DNA from: JAXMDC01 sp046349035
GTDB lineage: Bacteria > Pseudomonadota > Alphaproteobacteria > Rhizobiales > Kaistiaceae
Direction: 5' to 3'
Assembly: GCA_046349035.1 (NCBI GenBank)
Contig: JAXMDC010000003.1
Coordinates: 124,001-188,000, forward strand
DNA: 64,000 nucleotides
Below the pieces are notes generated by a model. The model was not told the DNA's origin. It saw only the letters and a program-made list of their open reading frames with translations, and ran no database searches. Below are positions 1 to 7,933 of this stretch, in pieces (position 1 is the stretch's first letter; every line of letters starts with the position of its first letter). The position numbers were made by a program, and so were the translations under genes.

Positions 1-1
1 G

Positions 2-1633
2 ATGACCCCACTCCGCACGCCGGCCGCGACGCAACGCAGCTACGGCCGGCTGACCGGGGTGATGCTGCAGCCCGACGGGATCGAGCTCGACCGGCCGGCG
101 GTGCTGACGATCCGCACCCGCGCGCCGCTCGGGGCAGGGCGACCGCTCGCCCTCTCCTTCCACGGACAGGGCGAAGAGGCGTTCCTGACGCCGGTGCGGC
201 GCGAGGGCAACGAAACGGCGATCGCGCTGATGCATTTCAGCGGCGCCGCGGCGGCGCCCGAATTGCCGGAAGCGGCATTGCGTCAGCTTATGGACAAGCT
301 CCCCTCGGCGACGCTCGACCGGCTGCTGCACGGCATGGTCGCCGCAGGCGAACGCGCCCGCCAGGCGGGCGGCGATGTCGCGCAGGCGCAGCGCGACTTC
401 GTCCAGGCCAACGGCCTGCTCGGCATTGCCCAGACGATGTTCGACGCGGTGACGGCGATGAACAGCGCCAATGTCGAGCCGGCCGCCGCCTGCCGCAACG
501 TGGCGACCGCCAGCCAACTCATGCCTTTGGTTCGCATAGCTCTGGCCGGCGAGGCGCTCAAGGTCGTCAGGACTGCCGGCGAGCCGCTGTCTGCGGCCGA
601 CGTCACCAAGATCCTTGAGACCCTAACCGTTTCCGACGCGATCATGGACACGGCCGGCCGGCTCGACGCAATCATTCTGGCCTGCCTCGACTTCATGGCA
701 TCGTACTGCGCGTCGAGCGGCGACCCGGCGCCGCTTATCGAAATGTATAAGGGCGCCAAGCTACTGCACGATGTGCTGACCGCACGGGAAGGCGCACTCT
801 CGCTTGCCGCCCAGATCGAATGGATTCAGCAGGCCATGCCGGGGCTCGACCGCCGCCTGCTGCCGGTGGCGCAGAAGCTGACGGTATGGACCACCGCGCT
901 CGCCAATGCCGGCGACCCGCGCCGCTATGCCGACGACTATATCGCCGACCTTCGGGCCTGCGCCCGCTATCGCCTGACTTGGCACTCCGACGCTCGGCTC
1001 ACGGGGCCGACGCCGGGGGCGGCCGCCGAAGAGGAACGGTTCGTCGGCGACTTTGCCGCCGAACTCGGGTTCGAGCCGGGCACCGAGGGCGACCCGATCG
1101 AGACCGGCCGGATCGTCGGCCAGGGCAGCGCGAGCTACCCGGTCTTCTTCCTCCGCCTGACCAAGACCAGCGACTTCCTTAGCCAGCGGATCGTCTCGCC
1201 GCTGACATTGAACGGGCGATTCGAAGCGGAAATCGGCACCACGGACGGCTTCGACAAACGTCTGGACCTGCGCGCCGCCGAACCCGGCGTCACCTATCGC
1301 TGGGAATCCTGCTGGCGGCGGGTCGGCTGCAAGACCAACGAGGGTGGCGGATCGCCGCTCTCTGTCACCTACTCCGTCGCCAACAAGCTCGAGGACGGCT
1401 GGATGCACGTCACCGATCTCGCGCGCATCGGCCATCCCCTGCTCTTCCGCGGCACCGTCCGCACCCATGTCGACGAGCCGGTGCCGGACGGCATCAAGAC
1501 CTATGACGACGCGTCGGAGATCGCGCTCGAACACATCGGCACAGGCGACAAGCGCCTCGCCGAAGCACAGGTGGCGGCCAACATCAGGCGGGCGCTCTGC
1601 CGCGAGTTCCTCGGCCGCAACTGCCGCGACTAG
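2..1633 (+). CDS. Hypothetical protein, possibly 5'-truncated by the window edge
   Basis: I do not recognise this protein. The frame is open from the first bases of the window, so the true start may lie upstream; the ATG at base 2 has no visible ribosome binding site. About 543 residues are readable. The N-terminal ~80 residues look beta-rich. Residues ~90-310 are mainly helical and alanine-rich. The last ~200 residues again look beta-rich and contain a pair of cysteines around the stretch SCWRRVGCKTN, plus another near the C-terminus. No signal peptide or membrane segment is visible in the part present. It runs tail to tail with the RtcB-like gene, 13 bases apart. Coding potential is good, but no function can be assigned. 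Confidence 0.7.
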   Translation: MTPLRTPAATQRSYGRLTGVMLQPDGIELDRPAVLTIRTRAPLGAGRPLALSFHGQGEEAFLTPVRREGNETAIALMHFSGAAAAPELPEAALRQLMDKLPSATLDRLLHGMVAAGERARQAGGDVAQAQRDFVQANGLLGIAQTMFDAVTAMNSANVEPAAACRNVATASQLMPLVRIALAGEALKVVRTAGEPLSAADVTKILETLTVSDAIMDTAGRLDAIILACLDFMASYCASSGDPAPLIEMYKGAKLLHDVLTAREGALSLAAQIEWIQQAMPGLDRRLLPVAQKLTVWTTALANAGDPRRYADDYIADLRACARYRLTWHSDARLTGPTPGAAAEEERFVGDFAAELGFEPGTEGDPIETGRIVGQGSASYPVFFLRLTKTSDFLSQRIVSPLTLNGRFEAEIGTTDGFDKRLDLRAAEPGVTYRWESCWRRVGCKTNEGGGSPLSVTYSVANKLEDGWMHVTDLARIGHPLLFRGTVRTHVDEPVPDGIKTYDDASEIALEHIGTGDKRLAEAQVAANIRRALCREFLGRNCRD

Positions 1634-1646
1634 TGGGCACGCCGCC

Positions 1647-3077
1647 CTAGCCCCCCTCCTCGCCCTCCGGCCGCGGCGCGCGCTTCTTCACCCAGGGGGC
1701 GACGCGCTGCCAGTCGCCGGCCATGATCGAGCCGACCGGCTCGACGGTGTCGACCACCTCGGCGAGGCCATAGGCGTCGATCTGGGCGCGGACCGTGGCG
1801 GCGTTCTTGTAGGCGCTCGGCAGCTCGGTCACGTCGGGGACGCCGCTGAAGTAGCGGACGTCGATGCCCGGCGCGTCGGCGGCGATCATCTCGGCTTCGC
1901 TGCGTCCGGCGTGGCGCTTCAGGAAGGCGGTGCGGCTCATGTTGCGGCCGGCGCCGTGCGGGGCGAAGCCGAGGCCGTTCGCCGCGTCCTTGCCGCGGGC
2001 GATCAGGATCGGCTCGGCAAGATTGAGCGGGATCAGCGTCAGGCCGCTCTCGTCGGCGGCAAAGCCGTCGTAAGCCGGGGTCGCGCCCTTGGCATGGTAA
2101 AAGAGCCCGTCGGAGCGGCGGAAGACGAAGTTGTGCTCGTTCCAGAAACGGTCCTGCGGCCGCGTGCCGATCGCCTCGGCGACGAGGTCGTGGATGGCGA
2201 AGTGGTTGGCCTTGGTCCAGTCGCGGACGACCTGGAGCGCCTGCCAGTAGGCTTCGCCCTCCTCCGACTCGGCGACGATCCAGGCGTTGGCGGGATGGGT
2301 CTCCGGCGACAGCTCCTTTCGCGTCGCTTCGGCGACGGCCATGCCGGCCTTGTAGAGCATCGCGCCGGGCTTCCTCGACCCATGGTGGGTCACCAGCGCG
2401 ACCTCGCCGGTCGAGGCGATGCGGCCGACATAGAAGAAGTGGTTGCCGTCGCCCTGGGTGGCGAAGTGCTCGCTGGCGGCGCCGACGGCGCTCTTGAGGA
2501 AGCGGTTGGCGGCGAAGCGCTCGAGCAGCGCCGCCGGCGGCTCGACCCGGGCGCCGGGCGCGCGACCGCCACCGCCGAAATGCGAGCGGGTCATGCCGGC
2601 GTCGAGCAGCGCCGTCGCATCGACGTCGCCGAAGATCGTCACCGCCATCGAGCAGCAGATGTCGGCCGAGTGCATGCCGGGGTGGATGGCGTTCTCGGCA
2701 GCGATGACGCCGCCGACGGGAATGGTGCCGAGCGGGCCGGCCGGGCAGGCGTCGGGCATCACCGCGCCGGCGCGGACGGTCGGGACGCGCATCAGTTCGG
2801 CCATGGTCGCGGAGACCGCGGCAAGGTTCGTCTCCTCGTCCGCCCCCTCGGCGCGGAGGTTGAGATTGGCGGCGAGCTCGCCATGCGCGCGGAGCGGCCG
2901 GCGCTCCGGCGGACGCGGCGCGGCGGCGGCGATGAGCGCGGCGACGGCCTCATCCGAAGCGCCCTCGGTCCGGGCGCGGTTGGCGGCGGCGATGGCGCTC
3001 TTGAACCACGCGCCCGGCGCGTAGCCGAGATCGAGCAGCGTCTTGCCGGTGATCGGTTCCATGGCGGCGTTGCCCAT
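1647..3077 (-). CDS. rtcB: RtcB-family RNA-splicing ligase
   Basis: Likely GTP- and Mn-dependent RNA ligase joining 2',3'-cyclic phosphate or 3'-phosphate ends to 5'-OH ends, acting in RNA repair. Family landmarks appear in order: SADICCSM (metal-binding Asp and Cys), GDGNHFF (the GTGNHF block), THHGSR (metal-binding His), and PHGAGRNMSRT, which carries the His that is guanylylated in characterised RtcB proteins. The 476-residue length fits the family. The C-terminal block reads VEPVGSIMAGDW, where many members have a Lys near the end (PVxVxKG), so this may be a divergent subgroup. An alternative start lies five codons in (3062). No archease gene or RtcR regulator is adjacent. Family assignment is firm; substrate is unknown. 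Confidence 0.88.
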   Translation of the reverse strand: MGNAAMEPITGKTLLDLGYAPGAWFKSAIAAANRARTEGASDEAVAALIAAAAPRPPERRPLRAHGELAANLNLRAEGADEETNLAAVSATMAELMRVPTVRAGAVMPDACPAGPLGTIPVGGVIAAENAIHPGMHSADICCSMAVTIFGDVDATALLDAGMTRSHFGGGGRAPGARVEPPAALLERFAANRFLKSAVGAASEHFATQGDGNHFFYVGRIASTGEVALVTHHGSRKPGAMLYKAGMAVAEATRKELSPETHPANAWIVAESEEGEAYWQALQVVRDWTKANHFAIHDLVAEAIGTRPQDRFWNEHNFVFRRSDGLFYHAKGATPAYDGFAADESGLTLIPLNLAEPILIARGKDAANGLGFAPHGAGRNMSRTAFLKRHAGRSEAEMIAADAPGIDVRYFSGVPDVTELPSAYKNAATVRAQIDAYGLAEVVDTVEPVGSIMAGDWQRVAPWVKKRAPRPEGEEGG

Positions 3078-3180
3078 GCCTGGTCGGGGGCGCGGCTTCT
3101 AGCATAGCCGCAACCGCCACGTGAGGCAGCGGGCGGCGGGGTCGCCCTGCGCGCGGCGCATGGGGACCGGCCGCCCTGGC

Positions 3181-3729
3181 TCAGTCCTGCGGGAAGCGCT
3201 GCCGCCAGGCGGTGCGGGTCAGGCGGTGGACCAGGCAGTCGTCGTCGCCGAACATCCGCCGGCCCTCCGGTTGGAAGCCGAGGCGGCGGTAGAACTTCAG
3301 GGCGCGGGCGTTGCTGGCGAGCGGGTCGATGACGACGGCGGTGACGGCCGGGTCGGCGAAGCAGAGCTGCAGGGCGAGGCGCATCATCTGCTCGCCGTGG
3401 CCCTTGCCGCGATCGGCGGCGGCGCCGATCCAGATATCGACGGCGCGAAGGTTCGGCTCGATCTCGCCCCAATAGTGCGTGGACTCGGTGTGCGGGTCGA
3501 TGATCTGCATGGCGCCGATCGGCCGGCCGGCGAGTTCGGCGATGACGTACTGGTTGTCGGGCGCGACGAGCGCCAGTTCGTCGGGCCAGTAGGTGTCGCC
3601 GAACGCCTTCGTCGCGTCGGGGTCGTCGGACGAGGCGGCGATGACATCGGCGTCGCGATCCCAGCGGTCGAGAAGCGGCACGTCGGCTGGCGTCGCCGGG
3701 CGGAGGACGATGTCGGGCGGGGCGGGCAT
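3181..3729 (-). CDS. GNAT acetyltransferase, AAC(6')-like subgroup
   Basis: A 182-residue single-domain GNAT N-acetyltransferase using acetyl-CoA. It opens with the usual LRPATPADVPLL strand-helix. The acetyl-CoA motif A region is DIWIGAAADRGKGHGEQMM, followed by VIDPLASNARALKFYRRLGF, the motif B signature. The layout (DIWIG, then RGKGHG, then DPxxxNxRAxxFYxxxGF) is that of the aminoglycoside 6'-N-acetyltransferase and siderophore-acyltransferase subgroup, but this alone does not show drug resistance. It is monocistronic, with a short palindromic repeat between it and the pot operon. The family is confident; the substrate is not. Confidence 0.85.
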   Translation of the reverse strand: MPAPPDIVLRPATPADVPLLDRWDRDADVIAASSDDPDATKAFGDTYWPDELALVAPDNQYVIAELAGRPIGAMQIIDPHTESTHYWGEIEPNLRAVDIWIGAAADRGKGHGEQMMRLALQLCFADPAVTAVVIDPLASNARALKFYRRLGFQPEGRRMFGDDDCLVHRLTRTAWRQRFPQD

Positions 3730-3763
3730 AGGGGGACCCTACCCTATGCAGGGCGCAACTAAT

Positions 3764-3787
3764 CCTCCCCCGCCCTTGCGGGGGAGG
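3764..3787. repeat. Short palindromic repeat, perfect 10-bp hairpin
   Basis: CCTCCCCCGC (3764-3773), loop CCTT, then GCGGGGGAGG (3778-3787). It is followed by AACCG, as are the related hairpins near 38.5 kb and 60.1-60.3 kb, so it belongs to a dispersed REP-like family. There is no T-run, so a classic intrinsic terminator is not supported. It sits between a divergent GNAT gene and potF. Confidence 0.75.
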
Positions 3788-3911
3788 AACCGAGCGGCGC
3801 CTTCCGCGACCTGCCGATTGAGGCGGGGGGAAAAGCGCTCTAACTTCCGCCGCAGTGGTCCGGACCGCGAAACCTCGCGTCGTCGGCCGGCCGAAGGTGG
3901 GGGCTCTCGAC

Positions 3912-5036
3912 ATGAGCATGGGGATCTGGACCAAGGGGATCTGGAGCAAGCGGATCGTCGCGGCGGTGCTGGCGGGACTGGCGGCGGCGGTGGCTGCCCC
4001 TGCCCTCGCCCAGCAGAAGGTCGTCCATATCTACAACTGGTCGGACTATATCGACCCGCAGGTGCTGAAGGACTTCACCAAGGAGACCGGCATCCGCGTC
4101 GTCTACGACACTTACGATTCCAACGACACGCTGGAGACAAAGCTCCTCGCCGGCCGCACCGGCTACGACGTGGTGGTGCCCTCGGCCTCAAACCTTGCCC
4201 GCGAGATCAAGGCCGGGGCGCTGAAGAAGCTCGACAAGGCCAAGCTTCCCAACCTCAAGAACCTCTGGGACTTCGTCACCAAGGGCCTCGCCGACTACGA
4301 CCCCGGCAACCAGTACGCGGTCAACTACATGTGGGGGACGACCGGCATCGGCTATAATGTCGACCAGGTGGCAAAGCGGTTGCCGAGCGCGCCGCTCGAT
4401 TCCTGGGACATGATCTTCAAGGTCGAGGTGATTTCCAAGCTCGCCGATTGCGGCGTCAACCTGCTCGACTCCTCCGACGACCTGATCCCGCCGGCGCTGC
4501 TCTATCTCGGCCTCAACCCGGATTCGCACAACGTCACCGACATCGCCAAGGCCGGCGACCTCCTGAAGAAGATCCGGCCCTTCGTGCGGAAGTTCAATTC
4601 GTCGGAATATATCGACGCCCTCGCCAACGGCGACATCTGTCTGACGGTCGGCTACTCCGGCGACATCCTGCAGGCGCGCACCCGCGCGGTCGAAGCCAAG
4701 AAGGGCGTCAAGGTCGGCTACTCGATCCCGAAGGAAGGGGCGCTGCTGTGGTTCGACAGCTTCGCCATCCCGCGCGACGCGCCGCACACCAACGAGGCGC
4801 TCGCCTTCATCGACTACATGTCGCGGCCGGAGATCGCCGCGCGCAACTCCAACTTCCTCAAATACGCCAACGGCAACAAGGAATCGCAGAAGCTGATCGA
4901 CCCGACGGTGTTCGGCGATCCGTCGATCTATCCCGACGAAGCGATGATGAAGAAGCTGTTCCTGACGCACGCTTACGATGCGCGCACGCAGCGCGAGGCG
5001 ACCCGCATCTGGACGGCGGTGAAGGCCGGCAAGTAG
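3912..5036 (+). CDS. potF: Polyamine ABC transporter, periplasmic substrate-binding protein
   Basis: Binds putrescine or spermidine in the periplasm and delivers it to the PotGHI importer. The chosen start MSMGIWTKG is followed by a classic signal peptide ending around APALAQQ. The upstream in-frame extension lacks signal character. The mature protein opens VVHIYNWSDYIDPQVLKDF, the hallmark of the PotD/PotF family, and contains GYDVVVPS and the conserved WGTTGIGYN segment. Length (374 residues) is typical. It heads a four-gene operon with potG, potH and potI. Which polyamine is bound cannot be read from sequence. Confidence 0.95.
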   Translation: MSMGIWTKGIWSKRIVAAVLAGLAAAVAAPALAQQKVVHIYNWSDYIDPQVLKDFTKETGIRVVYDTYDSNDTLETKLLAGRTGYDVVVPSASNLAREIKAGALKKLDKAKLPNLKNLWDFVTKGLADYDPGNQYAVNYMWGTTGIGYNVDQVAKRLPSAPLDSWDMIFKVEVISKLADCGVNLLDSSDDLIPPALLYLGLNPDSHNVTDIAKAGDLLKKIRPFVRKFNSSEYIDALANGDICLTVGYSGDILQARTRAVEAKKGVKVGYSIPKEGALLWFDSFAIPRDAPHTNEALAFIDYMSRPEIAARNSNFLKYANGNKESQKLIDPTVFGDPSIYPDEAMMKKLFLTHAYDARTQREATRIWTAVKAGK

Positions 5037-5055
5037 CGGGCGGCGCGGCACCGCG

Positions 5056-6207
5056 ATGCTGACCAAGGCGCCGGCGGCTCCACGCCGGGTCTTTGCTCCC
5101 TGGGCCGATGCGGCGGCCCAGCCGGTCGTCGCCTTCCGCAATGTCAGCAAGCGGTTCGGCGGCTTCACCGCGATCAGCGACGTCTCGCTCGACATTTACG
5201 CCGGCGAGTTCTTCGCGCTGCTCGGACCGTCCGGCTGCGGCAAGACCACGCTGATGCGGATGGTGGCGGGCTTCGAGGAGCCGACCACCGGCGAGGTGCT
5301 GCTCGACGGCGAGGGCCTCGCCGGCATCCCGCCCTACAGGCGGCCGGTCAACATGATGTTCCAGTCTTACGCGCTCTTTCCGCATATGAGCGTTGCCGAC
5401 AACATCGCCTTCGGCCTGAAGCAGGAGCGGCTCGGCAAGGCCGAGATCGGCCGTCGGGTCGAGGAGATGCTGGCCCTCGTCCAGCTCGAAGGGCTCGCCG
5501 GAAGGAAGCCCGACCAGCTCTCCGGCGGCCAGAGGCAGCGGGTCGCCCTCGCCCGCTCGCTCGCCAAGAAGCCGCGCGTGCTGTTGCTCGACGAACCGCT
5601 GGCGGCGCTCGACAAGAAGCTCCGCGAGGAGACGCAGTTCGAACTCGTCGACCTGCAGCAGCGGCTGCACCTCACATTCGTCATCGTCACCCACGACCAG
5701 GAAGAGGCGATGACCGTCGCCGACCGGATTGCGGTGATGGACCAGGGCCGCATCCTCCAGGTGGCGCCGCCGGCGGAGATCTACGAGCAGCCGAATTGCC
5801 GGGCGGTGGCAAGCTTCATCGGCGACATCAATCTCATCGAGGCGCGGGTCAGCGCGGCAGCGGCCGACGGCCTCCGCCTCACCGCCTTCGGCGGCGCTCT
5901 CGCCATCGCCACCGACAGCCGGGTCGGCGTGCAGCCGGGGGCGGCGGCGTGGTTCGCGGTGCGGCCGGAGAAGGTAGCGATCGCGCTCTGGCCGCCGGCC
6001 GACGCCAGCGTCAACTGCGTCAGCGGCGAGGTCTACGACATCGGCTATCTCGGCGACGTGTCGATCTTTCGGGTGCGCCTCGACGGCGGCGGCACGATGC
6101 GGGCGGCAATGAGCAACCGGGCGCGGCGGGTCGAGCAGCCGATCGGCTGGGGCGACCGCGTCTATCTCAGCTGGGCGCGCGACGCGGGCCTGGTGTTCGC
6201 TGAATGA
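5056..6207 (+). CDS. potG: Polyamine ABC transporter ATP-binding protein
   Basis: Cytoplasmic ATPase energising polyamine import. Walker A is GPSGCGKTT (residue ~60), Q-loop FQSYALFPHMS, signature LSGGQRQRVALARSL, Walker B VLLLDEPLAALD and switch THDQEEAMT. The C-terminal ~120 residues form the TOBE regulatory domain usual for PotA/PotG. An N-terminal extension of ~20 residues precedes the nucleotide-binding domain. It begins 19 bases after potF and overlaps potH by four bases (ATGA), indicating translational coupling. Confidence 0.95.
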   Translation: MLTKAPAAPRRVFAPWADAAAQPVVAFRNVSKRFGGFTAISDVSLDIYAGEFFALLGPSGCGKTTLMRMVAGFEEPTTGEVLLDGEGLAGIPPYRRPVNMMFQSYALFPHMSVADNIAFGLKQERLGKAEIGRRVEEMLALVQLEGLAGRKPDQLSGGQRQRVALARSLAKKPRVLLLDEPLAALDKKLREETQFELVDLQQRLHLTFVIVTHDQEEAMTVADRIAVMDQGRILQVAPPAEIYEQPNCRAVASFIGDINLIEARVSAAAADGLRLTAFGGALAIATDSRVGVQPGAAAWFAVRPEKVAIALWPPADASVNCVSGEVYDIGYLGDVSIFRVRLDGGGTMRAAMSNRARRVEQPIGWGDRVYLSWARDAGLVFAE

Positions 6208-7136
6208 GCGAAGCGGCCGAGCGGAAGGCGCGGTCCGGCTGGAGCCGGGGCCGGCGGCTCGTCATCGCCCTCCCCTTCCTGTGGCTGGCGCTGTTCTTCC
6301 TGGCGCCGTTCCTGATCGTTGCCAAGATCTCGCTGTCGACCACGGCGTCGGCGATCCCGCCTTACGAGCCGGCCTTCGACTGGTCGGATGGCTTTGCCGG
6401 CATCCTCGCCAAGCTCAAGCAGCTCAGCTTCGACAACTACCTCTTCCTCCTGACCGACGATCTCTACTTCCGCGCCTATGTCTCGGGCCTCGCCATCGCC
6501 GCCGCGGCGACGGCGCTCTGCCTATTCGTCGGCTACCCGATCGCCTATGGCGTCGCTCGGGCGCCCAGCGCCTGGCGGCCGCTTCTCGTCATGGCGGTGA
6601 TCCTGCCGTTCTGGACCTCGTTCCTGATCCGCGTCTACGCCTGGATCGGCATCCTCAAGCCGGAGGGGCTGCTGAACCAGTTCCTGCTGTGGCTGGGGCT
6701 GATCGGCTCGCCGCTGACCATTCTCGACACCGACATCGCCGTCTATATCGGCATCGTCTACGCCTATCTGCCGTTCGCCGTGCTGCCGATCTATGCGAGC
6801 CTGGAAAAGCAGGACGCGAGCCTGCTCGAAGCCGCCGCCGATCTCGGCTGCCGGCCGGCCAAGGCGTTCTGGACGATCACCTTCCCGCTGTCGCTGCCGG
6901 CCGTGGTCGCGGCGGGGCTGCTGGTGTTCATCCCGGCGGTCGGCGAGTTCGTGATTCCCGACCTCCTCGGCGGCTCCGATACGCTGATGATCGGCAAGAC
7001 GCTGTGGAGCGAGTTCTTCACCAACCGCGACTGGCCGGTCGCCTCGGCGGTCGCGATTGCCCTCCTCGTCACGCTGATCGTGCCGATCCTCGTCTATCGC
7101 AACCGCGAGCAGCGGGCGGCGGAGCGCGGCGGGTGA
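6204..7136 (+). CDS. potH: Polyamine ABC transporter permease, first subunit
   Basis: Inner-membrane permease with about six transmembrane helices; the first is LVIALPFLWLALFFLAPFL. The cytoplasmic EAA loop that docks on the ATPase is present as EAAADLGCRPAKAFWTITF. The 310-residue length and a large periplasmic loop after helix 1 (SDGFAGILAKLKQLSFDNY) match PotH/PotB proteins. Its start overlaps the potG stop (ATGA), and its own stop overlaps the start of potI (TGATG). Confidence 0.94.
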   Translation: MSEAAERKARSGWSRGRRLVIALPFLWLALFFLAPFLIVAKISLSTTASAIPPYEPAFDWSDGFAGILAKLKQLSFDNYLFLLTDDLYFRAYVSGLAIAAAATALCLFVGYPIAYGVARAPSAWRPLLVMAVILPFWTSFLIRVYAWIGILKPEGLLNQFLLWLGLIGSPLTILDTDIAVYIGIVYAYLPFAVLPIYASLEKQDASLLEAAADLGCRPAKAFWTITFPLSLPAVVAAGLLVFIPAVGEFVIPDLLGGSDTLMIGKTLWSEFFTNRDWPVASAVAIALLVTLIVPILVYRNREQRAAERGG

Positions 7137-7933
7137 TGCGGCGGATGACGCTTTTCAACGTCGCGGCGGTGACGCTCGGCCTAGCCTTTCTCTACGCGCC
7201 GATCGTCCTCCTCGTCGTCTATTCGTTCAATGCCTCCAAGCTGGTGACGGTGTGGGCCGGCTTCTCCACGCAGTGGTACGGAGCGCTGCTCGCCGACGAA
7301 GCGCTGCTCGACGCGGCGGCGATGTCGCTCCGCATCGCCTTCCTGTCGGCGACCGTCGCCACCGTCCTCGGCACACTCGCCGCCATCGCCCTCGTCCGCT
7401 TCGGGCGGTTCCGCGGCCGCCTGCTCTTCACCGGCATGATCTACGCGCCGCTGGTGATGCCCGACGTGATCCTCGGCCTGTCGCTGCTGCTGTTCTTCGT
7501 TGCCGCCGGCGTCGACCGCGGCTTCGTCACCGTGGCGATCGCTCATGTCACCTTCGCCACCTGCTTTGCCACGGTGGTGATCCAGTCGCGCCTCGCCGGC
7601 TTCGACCGAAGCCTGGAAGACGCGGCGCAGGACCTCGGGGCGACGCCGGCGCGGGCCTTCCTGACGGTGACGCTGCCGCTGATCCTGCCGGCGATCCTCT
7701 CGGCGTTCCTGCTCGCCTTCGCGCTGTCGCTCGACGATCTGGTCATCGCCAGCTTCACCAGCGGACCCGGCTCGACCACGCTGCCGATGCGCATCTACAG
7801 CCAGGCGCGGCTCGGCGTGACGCCGGAGATCAACGCCGCCTGCACGATCATGATCGTCGCGGTGACACTGGCGGTGATCGCCGGTTCGGCGTTCGGCCGC
7901 CGCCGCGCCGCGCGCGGCGAAGGGCTACTGTAA
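7136..7933 (+). CDS. potI: Polyamine ABC transporter permease, second subunit
   Basis: Second membrane subunit of the polyamine importer, 265 residues with about six helices. The start ATG shares its A with the potH stop (TGATG), which decides the start. The N-terminus MRRMTLFNVAAVTLG leads into helix 1 ending YSFNASK. The EAA loop is EDAAQDLGATPARAFLTVTL, followed by the conserved SLDDLVIASFTSGPG segment of PotI/PotC. The stop overlaps the 3' end of the convergent AsmA-like gene by nine bases, so the two transcripts have complementary ends. Confidence 0.94.
   Translation: MRRMTLFNVAAVTLGLAFLYAPIVLLVVYSFNASKLVTVWAGFSTQWYGALLADEALLDAAAMSLRIAFLSATVATVLGTLAAIALVRFGRFRGRLLFTGMIYAPLVMPDVILGLSLLLFFVAAGVDRGFVTVAIAHVTFATCFATVVIQSRLAGFDRSLEDAAQDLGATPARAFLTVTLPLILPAILSAFLLAFALSLDDLVIASFTSGPGSTTLPMRIYSQARLGVTPEINAACTIMIVAVTLAVIAGSAFGRRRAARGEGLL

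Noticed and set aside
3181..3729. Aminoglycoside resistance gene aac(6')
   Set aside because: The GNAT subgroup resembles AAC(6') enzymes, but the same layout is found in siderophore and unknown acetyltransferases. There is no mobile context or resistance evidence.
6281..7135. Longer potI protein starting inside potH
   Set aside because: The upstream part of that frame is the out-of-frame shadow of potH. The ATG at 7136, sharing bases with the potH stop, gives the normal permease N-terminus.
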